From: CBDUBS01 sp965365445
Lineage (GTDB): Bacteria > Bacteroidota > Rhodothermia > Rhodothermales > DASSAV01
DNA length: 29,521 nucleotides
Assembly (NCBI GenBank): GCA_965365445.1
Contig: CBDUBS010000022.1
Span: 1-29,521 of the forward strand
Direction: 5' to 3'
A program made the translations under genes and the position numbers. Below the pieces are notes generated by a model, which saw only the letters and a list, made by a program, of their open reading frames with translations, made no database searches and was not told the origin of the DNA. Each line of letters starts with the position of its first letter. The first letter of the stretch is position 1. Below, one piece after another: positions 23,796 to 29,521 of the stretch.

Positions 23796-25667
23796 ATGGG
23801 ATTTGGTGAACGTACGGGTTGGCTCCTGATTGTATTGAACCTGGCCCTATCGATCTCGCTCCGGGCGCAGGCGGATCCGGACTGGCGTAACATCCGAAAC
23901 GGATACATCATTCCGGATGAACACTATGCCGACCAGCCATACGTCGTTCGCAACGCCGAGGGCTCGTGGACGGTCGTGATGACGACCGGCAGCGGCGTGG
24001 AGGGAGCAGCCGGTCAGCACGTCGTTTCGCTCGTCAGCGACGACCACGGAGTTACCTGGAGCGGCCCCTATCCCATCGAACCGCCGGGACCGCCGGAAGC
24101 ATCCTACGTCGTACCGCTGCAAACGCCCACCGGCCGGCTTTTCGCTTTTTACAATCACAATACCGACAACCTTCGTGAAGTCCGGCGCGTCGATGGCGGA
24201 GTGTACACGCGGGTAGATACCCAGGGTCGCTTCGTGTTCAAGTACAGCGACGATGGCGGGAGGACATGGTCCGATCGCCGCTACGAAGTTCCCGTGCGAA
24301 TCTTCCGGATCGACCGGGAAAACGTATACAACGGTGAGATCCGCTTTTTCTGGACCGTCGGAAAGCCGTTTACCCACGAGGGAGCGGCCTTCGTGCCATT
24401 GCATAAAGTAGGCGACTTCGGTCCGGGCTTTATGGTGGAAAGCGAAGGCGTGCTGCTCAAAAGCCCTAACCTGTTGAGCGAGCTCGATCCGGAGAAAATC
24501 ACCTGGGAAACGCTTCCCGATGGCGACACCGGACTGCGCACCCCGGCCGGGGGCGGGCCCATTGCCGAGGAGCAGAGCTATGTGGTGCTCAGCGACGGCT
24601 CGTTCTTTGCGGTCTACCGCTCGGTGGATGGGTATCCGGTGAGCAGCTACTCCCGCGACGGGGGGCATACCTGGGAGCCGCCCCGGTATCTTACCTATGC
24701 CGACGGTCGCAAGATCAAACATCCACGCGCCGCAAACTTCATCTGGAAAACCTCAGACGGAAGGTACCTGTACTGGTTTCATAACCACGGAGGCCGCTTC
24801 ATTCAGGAGGGCCTCCGGAGTCAGGGGTCTTACTTTCCCTACCGCCATCGGAATCCGGCGTGGGTCAGCGCCGCCGTCGAAGTCGATGGGCCCCATGGAA
24901 AAGTGCTAAGGTTTACCCAGCCGGAAGTCCTCCTTTACGACGACGACCCCTGGATCCGGATGAGCTATCCCGACCTCATCGAAGATGCCGGATGGTTTTA
25001 CATTACCGAGACTCAGAAAGACGTCGCCCGGATACACCCACTGGATTCCCAGCTTCTGGAACGGCTATGGAATCAGTTCGAATTGAACGCCGTTGCCCGC
25101 GATTCGCTCGTACTTGAGCTTTTCGCTCCGCTGCCTTCTGAAACGGTCATGCCCGCGCTTCCACGGTTTACGGAACTGGACTGGTCCCGCGCCGACCACG
25201 GCACGCGGCAGACGCGCCACGGCTTTACCATCGATCTGGCCGTTACGCTTCCCTCCCTGGAACCGCATCTTGTACTGCTCGATAGCCGCAATGAACAGGG
25301 GGAGGGGATCTTGCTGGAAACCGCCGAAGAAGGATCGTTGCGGATAACACTCAGCGACGGCCGGACGGTAAACTCGTGGTCTTCCGACCCCGATGTGCTC
25401 CAGCCAAACCGCCTGCACCGGGCAACGGTTATCGTGGACGGCGGCCCGCACATTATCTCGTTTGTCACCGACGGTCGGCTGAACGATGGGGGAGAAAGCC
25501 GCCAGTTCGGGTGGGGGCGGTTTAGTCCGGCGCTCGAACACGCCGGCCTTGGGGGAACCCTGCGGGTGGCTCCGGGTCTTGGCGGTATCGTTAAACAATT
25601 AAGGATATACGGCAGGGCGCTCTCCGTATCCGAGGCGATCGGCAATCAACGGGCCGGGAGCCCTTGA
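23796..25667 (+). CDS. Exported sialidase-fold (BNR/Asp-box) protein with LamG-like C-terminus
   Basis: A 623-residue protein. Residues 1-24 are a signal peptide (LLIVLNLALSISLRA). A beta-propeller follows with three clear Asp boxes: SDDHGVTW (81-88), SDDGGRTW (151-158) and SRDGGHTW (286-293). The last ~180 residues look like a concanavalin/LamG beta-sandwich (GFTIDLAVTLPSL, VQ-LRIYGRALSVSE-like end). GH33 and related families have this architecture, but the arginine triad of sialidases could not be assigned with confidence. In a fucose/sulfatase setting it may act on another sugar. The ATG has GGAGGGGGG just upstream. Its TGA overlaps a possible TTG start of the sulfatase. Confidence 0.78.
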   Translation: MGFGERTGWLLIVLNLALSISLRAQADPDWRNIRNGYIIPDEHYADQPYVVRNAEGSWTVVMTTGSGVEGAAGQHVVSLVSDDHGVTWSGPYPIEPPGPPEASYVVPLQTPTGRLFAFYNHNTDNLREVRRVDGGVYTRVDTQGRFVFKYSDDGGRTWSDRRYEVPVRIFRIDRENVYNGEIRFFWTVGKPFTHEGAAFVPLHKVGDFGPGFMVESEGVLLKSPNLLSELDPEKITWETLPDGDTGLRTPAGGGPIAEEQSYVVLSDGSFFAVYRSVDGYPVSSYSRDGGHTWEPPRYLTYADGRKIKHPRAANFIWKTSDGRYLYWFHNHGGRFIQEGLRSQGSYFPYRHRNPAWVSAAVEVDGPHGKVLRFTQPEVLLYDDDPWIRMSYPDLIEDAGWFYITETQKDVARIHPLDSQLLERLWNQFELNAVARDSLVLELFAPLPSETVMPALPRFTELDWSRADHGTRQTRHGFTIDLAVTLPSLEPHLVLLDSRNEQGEGILLETAEEGSLRITLSDGRTVNSWSSDPDVLQPNRLHRATVIVDGGPHIISFVTDGRLNDGGESRQFGWGRFSPALEHAGLGGTLRVAPGLGGIVKQLRIYGRALSVSEAIGNQRAGSP

Positions 25668-25732
25668 AACGGCTCCTCGATGGTCCCCGTTCTCTCAAAC
25701 GACTCATGGAACACGATTTGCGTTATATCACC

Positions 25733-27202
25733 ATGAACACCGCGCCGCGCTGGCTCCGGATCCTGGTCTGGGTCATCCTGCTCTCTGCGGCTGTGCCGGA
25801 CCGGGTTTGGGCGCAGGATCGCCCCAACATCCTTTTCCTCTTCGCGGACGACCAGCGGGCCGATGCCTTCGGCGCGTCCGGAAACCCGTATATCCGGACG
25901 CCGAATATCGACCGGCTTTCCGGCGACGGGTTTACGTTCCGCCGGGCCTACATTATGGGCGGCAACCAGGGGGCCGTTTGCGCTCCGAGCCGGGCTATGC
26001 TCATGAGCGGCCGGCAGCTGTTCCGCGTTTTCGACCAACTGGATACGGTACGGACCTTCCCGCAAACACTGCGCGAGAGCGGATACATTACGTTCGGAAC
26101 GGGGAAGTGGCACCAGAGCCCGGCCTCGTTCGAAAAAAGCTTCAGCCGGGGGAAGAACGTCTTTCTGGGCGGTATGGCCGATCATTACGCCACCCCCATG
26201 CGCGACCTGGAGGCCAACGGGCGTCTGGGCGAGCCGACGAGCAAAGGCTTCTCCACCACCCGGTTTGCCGACGCGGCGGTCGAGTTTCTGGAAGGCTATG
26301 CCGCCTCGGGTGAGGAGGCTCCGTTCCTGGCGTATGTGTCCTTCACGGCCCCTCACGACCCCCGCACACCGCCTTCGCCCTTCGACCGGTTGTACGCGCC
26401 CCAATCCCTGCCGCTTCCTCCCGATTTTCTGGCGGTGCACCCCTTTCATAACGGTTGGATGACCGGCAGGGATGAACAATTGGCCCCATGGCCCCGCACC
26501 ACGGAGGTCATACGGGCGCAGTTAGCCGAGTATTACGGCCTGATGAGCCATCTGGATGCCGAGATCGGCCGCATCCTCGAAACGCTCCACGAGAAAGGGC
26601 TGGATCGGAACACCATCGTCATTTACGCGGCGGATAACGGCCTCTCCCTGGGTAGCCACGGGTTGTTGGGCAAGCAAAACCTGTACGAACACAGTACGCA
26701 CGTACCGCTATTCATTACCGGGCCGGGTATCCCCAGAGGCGATTCCGATGCGTTCGTCTACCTGTACGACCTGTTTCCGACCATCACTCGACTTGCTTCC
26801 GTGGCTACCCCGTTGGATCTCGACGGGCAGGACCTCTCGCCGCTATGGGAAGGCGCACGGCAGGAAATCCGTTCGAGTGTGTTTACAGTCTATGAAAACC
26901 TGCAACGGGCCGTCCGGGACGACCGGTGGAAGCTGATTCGATATCCCAAATTGCACCACACGCAATTGTTCGATCTGGAACACGACCCCTACGAACTGAA
27001 CGATCTGGCCGCCGATCCGGACCACTCGGAGCAACTCCTCCGCCTGACGGCCCTGCTCGAAAAGTGGCAGGCCGCAACCGGAGACCAGTTGCCCCTTACC
27101 GCTCCCACCAGGGATTCCATGGAGTTCGATTACAGCCGAATCACCCGTCAGCCCGATCAATGGCAGCCGGAATCCGTCAGGAAAAAGTACTTCGGAAAAT
27201 AA
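25733..27202 (+). CDS. Exported type I sulfatase
   Basis: A 489-residue formylglycine-dependent sulfatase. A signal sequence (LRILVWVILLSAAVPDRVWAQ) is followed by RPNILFLFADDQRADAFG, which supplies the metal-binding Asp pair. The formylglycine motif is C-A-P-S-R at 83-87, with the LMSGR continuation. GTGKWHQ, FTAPHDPR and IYAADNGLSLGSHGL complete the family core. It would remove sulfate esters from a polysaccharide in the periplasm. The ATG at 25733 begins the signal; in-frame ATG 25706 and TTG 25664 (overlapping the upstream stop) are alternatives. It is co-directional with the sialidase-fold gene and GH29, fitting a sulfated fucose-containing glycan. Confidence 0.9.
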   Translation: MNTAPRWLRILVWVILLSAAVPDRVWAQDRPNILFLFADDQRADAFGASGNPYIRTPNIDRLSGDGFTFRRAYIMGGNQGAVCAPSRAMLMSGRQLFRVFDQLDTVRTFPQTLRESGYITFGTGKWHQSPASFEKSFSRGKNVFLGGMADHYATPMRDLEANGRLGEPTSKGFSTTRFADAAVEFLEGYAASGEEAPFLAYVSFTAPHDPRTPPSPFDRLYAPQSLPLPPDFLAVHPFHNGWMTGRDEQLAPWPRTTEVIRAQLAEYYGLMSHLDAEIGRILETLHEKGLDRNTIVIYAADNGLSLGSHGLLGKQNLYEHSTHVPLFITGPGIPRGDSDAFVYLYDLFPTITRLASVATPLDLDGQDLSPLWEGARQEIRSSVFTVYENLQRAVRDDRWKLIRYPKLHHTQLFDLEHDPYELNDLAADPDHSEQLLRLTALLEKWQAATGDQLPLTAPTRDSMEFDYSRITRQPDQWQPESVRKKYFGK

Positions 27203-27250
27203 ACGGACGTCCCATTCGTTCTCCGGGAAACGTCCACAAACAGGAATGTC

Positions 27251-28957
27251 ATGAAAACCATCTACCTGCTTCTCCTTGGGGCCCTTTTATGGCCCGCCGC
27301 CGGATACGCCCAGCAACCCGCTCAGGAAACGAAGGCCCAACGCGACGAGCGAATGCAATGGTGGCGCGATGCCAAATTCGGCATGTTCATCCACTGGGGC
27401 GTGTATTCCGTACCTGCCGGCACCTATGAAGGCGAACAGATCAGCGGCATCGGCGAGTGGATCATGCGCAACGCCAAAATCCCCGTAGCTACATATCGCT
27501 CCTACGCCCGCTCATTCAACCCCGTCGAGTACGACCCGGAGGCGTGGGCCGACCTGGCGGAGGAGGCCGGGATGCGCTACATCGTCATTACCTCCAAACA
27601 CCACGACGGGTTCGCGCTGTTTCCATCGGACGTAACCGACTGGGACGTGGCGGATGCCACCCCCTACGGCAAGGACCTGATCGGTCCGCTGGCCGAGGCG
27701 GCGCGAGATAACGGCCTGAAATTCGGGCTGTACTATTCGCAGGCGCAGGACTGGACGCATCCCGGCGGGGCAAAGGCTAACATGAAAGAAGGCGAAGGGT
27801 GGGACGAAATCCACAAGGGAAGCTTCGATGCGTACCTCAAGGAAATCGCGGCGCCCCAGACGCGCGAGATTCTCACCCGCTACAAGCCGGACGTGCTCTG
27901 GTGGGATACGCCGACCTGGATGAATCAGGAACGCGCCGACCTGCTCCGGCCGCTGCTGGGCCTCTGCCCGGATATCATCACGAATAACCGGCTCGGGTAT
28001 TACCCCGGCGACACCGAAACCCCGGAACAGTTCGTGCCGGCTACCGGCTATCCCGGGCGCGACTGGGAAGTCTGCATGACGATGAACGACACCTGGGGCT
28101 TCAAATCCTATGATACCAACTGGAAGAGCACCGAGGACTTGCTGCACAAGCTGGTCGATATCGTCAGCAAGGGCGGCAACTTCCTGCTCAACGTGGGACC
28201 CACGCCGGAAGGAGCCATCCCGCAGGCCAGCATCGACCGGCTGAAAGCCATCGGCCGCTGGATGGATGTCAACGGCGAGGCGATTTACGGCACGTCGGCC
28301 AGCCCGTTTCCCTATCTCTCCTGGGGCCGCGCCACCCGGAAAGGCCAGACGCTTTACCTCCACGTATTCGACTGGCCCTCCGACGGCAGGCTGCATGTCC
28401 CGCTATCCAACAAAGTGCAGACGGCCTACCTCCTGACCGATCCCGGGAAAAAGATTCCCGTCAGTCAGGAAGGCAACCGCACCACGCTCGACGTTCCCCG
28501 GACCGCTCCCGACCCGATCGTTTCCGTCGTGGCGTTGCAATTCGAGGGCGAACCGGCCGTACTGTTGCCGCCTGCCCTGAACAAGCCGGCCCGGGCCTCA
28601 GCGTCGCCCGTGGCCGATAATGCCCCGGCGAAGGCCTTCGACGGCGACCCCAACACCTTCTGGACGGCCGGTGAAAACGATACAAGCGGCTGGCTCGAAG
28701 TGGACCTCGGCAAGCCGACCCCCATCGGCCACGTTTCCATAGCCGTGCCGTGGCGCCCGTGGGTGGACCGCAGCCTGAACTTCGAGTTGCAGGTAAAGGA
28801 GGGCGGCGCTTGGAAAACGGCAACGTCCGGTAATGTGGATGGCCAAGGATTCAGTAAAACCTTCCCACCCGTTATCGGGCAGGTGTTCCGCCTGCACATC
28901 CCCGAAGCCAAGGGAGCGCCGGCCGTGAGCGAACTCATTCTGTTCAGTCCGGAGTGA
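27251..28957 (+). CDS. GH29 alpha-L-fucosidase with C-terminal discoidin domain
   Basis: A 568-residue exported enzyme. The signal peptide is residues 1-20. The GH29 catalytic barrel begins WWRDAKFGMFIHWG (37-50) and includes GMRYIVITSKHHDGFALF, LKFGLYYS and PDVLWWD; Asp219 is the expected nucleophile. The MTMNDTWGF and GGNFLLNVGPTPEG blocks are also typical. After a small beta domain, residues ~445-568 form an F5/8-type (discoidin) carbohydrate-binding module (AFDGDPNTFWTAGEN, SGWLEVDLGKP). It releases terminal alpha-L-fucose. It follows the sulfatase by 48 nt and precedes another by 62 nt. The catalytic acid/base could not be assigned by eye. Confidence 0.94.
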   Translation: MKTIYLLLLGALLWPAAGYAQQPAQETKAQRDERMQWWRDAKFGMFIHWGVYSVPAGTYEGEQISGIGEWIMRNAKIPVATYRSYARSFNPVEYDPEAWADLAEEAGMRYIVITSKHHDGFALFPSDVTDWDVADATPYGKDLIGPLAEAARDNGLKFGLYYSQAQDWTHPGGAKANMKEGEGWDEIHKGSFDAYLKEIAAPQTREILTRYKPDVLWWDTPTWMNQERADLLRPLLGLCPDIITNNRLGYYPGDTETPEQFVPATGYPGRDWEVCMTMNDTWGFKSYDTNWKSTEDLLHKLVDIVSKGGNFLLNVGPTPEGAIPQASIDRLKAIGRWMDVNGEAIYGTSASPFPYLSWGRATRKGQTLYLHVFDWPSDGRLHVPLSNKVQTAYLLTDPGKKIPVSQEGNRTTLDVPRTAPDPIVSVVALQFEGEPAVLLPPALNKPARASASPVADNAPAKAFDGDPNTFWTAGENDTSGWLEVDLGKPTPIGHVSIAVPWRPWVDRSLNFELQVKEGGAWKTATSGNVDGQGFSKTFPPVIGQVFRLHIPEAKGAPAVSELILFSPE

Positions 28958-28973
28958 CCCTTCGTTGAGCCGT

Positions 28974-29007
28974 CAGCCCGCCTCCGGATGAACCCCGGGG
29001 CGGGCTG
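28974..29007 (+). other. Intercistronic hairpin
   Basis: CAGCCCGCC (28974-28982) pairs perfectly with 28999-29007, around a 16-nt loop, between the GH29 gene and the second sulfatase. Without a T-tract it is unlikely to terminate; it may stabilise or attenuate the transcript. Confidence 0.45.
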
Positions 29008-29019
29008 TCGAGAAAGTAC

Positions 29020-29521
29020 ATGCAACACATCCGCTTTTTGCTTCAGATCGTCGTTCTCGGCGGAGCGCTCGTATCGACCGTTGCCTCATGCGCAGCCGAG
29101 CCTCAGGAGCGTCCGAACATCGTCCTGATCCTTGCCGACGATATGGGTTACGGAGACCCCGGCATATATAACCCGGCCTCTCGCGTTCCAACGCCCGCTA
29201 TCGACCGGCTCGCTCGGGAAGGGATGCGCTTTACCGATGCCCATACCCCTTCATCGGTATGCACGCCCACCCGGTACGGGCTGCTTACCGGCCGGTACGC
29301 CTGGCGCAGCCGGCTCAAGAAAGGTGTGCTGTACGGCTACGACCGCAGCCTCATCGAACCGGGTCGCCCGACCATCGCTTCGTTCCTCAAGCAATCAGGC
29401 TACCACACCGCCGCCATCGGGAAATGGCATCTCGGCTTTCAGGATTACGACCCCGCAAATCCGGAGGCCCCTGTCGATTACTCCCGGTTGTTGCGCCCTG
29501 GCCCGGTTAGCGTCGGGTTCG
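29020..29521 (+). CDS. Sulfatase lipoprotein (5' part, cut by window end)
   Basis: The first 167 residues of a second type I sulfatase. A lipobox (TVASC, Cys24) predicts a lipoprotein. The core begins RPNIVLILADDMGYGDPGIY with the metal Asp pair. The formylglycine motif is C-T-P-T-R (Cys81-Arg85), continuing YGLLTGRYAWR, and GKWHLG follows. The combination DDMGYGD and CTPTR resembles arylsulfatase-A-type (S1) enzymes. It is a different sulfatase subfamily from the one at 25733 (CAPSR, FADDQ). It probably extends the sulfated-glycan operon beyond the window. Confidence 0.92.
   Translation, partial: MQHIRFLLQIVVLGGALVSTVASCAAEPQERPNIVLILADDMGYGDPGIYNPASRVPTPAIDRLAREGMRFTDAHTPSSVCTPTRYGLLTGRYAWRSRLKKGVLYGYDRSLIEPGRPTIASFLKQSGYHTAAIGKWHLGFQDYDPANPEAPVDYSRLLRPGPVSVGF

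Overview
The window is high-GC DNA, with no rRNA or tRNA gene seen. It most likely comes from a free-living, probably marine, Bacteroidota/Rhodothermota (Rhodothermales-like) bacterium. This placement is inference from three things: a SusC-type plug domain protein, a clade II (Sec-type) nitrous oxide reductase, and exported sugar-processing enzymes beside sulfatases, a fucosidase and a FucP-type permease.

Layout. (1) 1-1167, minus: 5' part of a CopB-type copper P-type ATPase with a His-rich N-terminus and CPH motif; three 11-bp-phased repeats lie upstream. (2) 1281-6110, plus: an exported SGNH (sialate O-acetylesterase-like) esterase and three exported Gfo/Idh/MocA proteins, closed by a strong terminator at 6128-6170. 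A LacI-type palindrome precedes the last two genes. (3) 6171-6856: a gene-free stretch with a MITE-like element. A small orphan HTH protein resembling phage terminase small subunits follows, then a Tat-type FAD oxidoreductase (7671-9680) with a recognisable promoter. (4) 9681-10048: stacked short repeats. (5) A CstA-family transporter (10049-11695), convergent with and overlapping by 4 nt a small lipoprotein that is only a TonB-receptor plug domain. (6) 12582-17239: a nitrogen-oxide block of nosZ, DUF2249, a possible TIM-barrel fragment, DUF2249, a MIP18/DUF59 protein and an NnrS-like membrane protein, with a 20-bp palindrome upstream of nosZ. (7) 17369-29521: a sugar catabolic block. It holds a tandem class II aldolase with a degenerate second half, a LacI regulator divergent from a fucose-isomerase-like gene, a class II aldolase, a FucP-type permease, a sialidase-fold protein, a sulfatase, a GH29 alpha-L-fucosidase and a second sulfatase cut by the window end.

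How it fits together. The right third reads as a locus for sulfated, fucose-containing glycans: sulfatases and GH29 release fucose in the periplasm, FucP imports it, and the isomerase plus aldolase(s) process it, probably under the LacI regulator. No fucose kinase and no SusC/SusD pair is visible in the window. The exported Gfo/Idh/MocA, FAD and esterase genes on the left may serve the same glycan economy, but the denitrification block separates them. Assignments rest on motifs read by eye; substrates are inferred.
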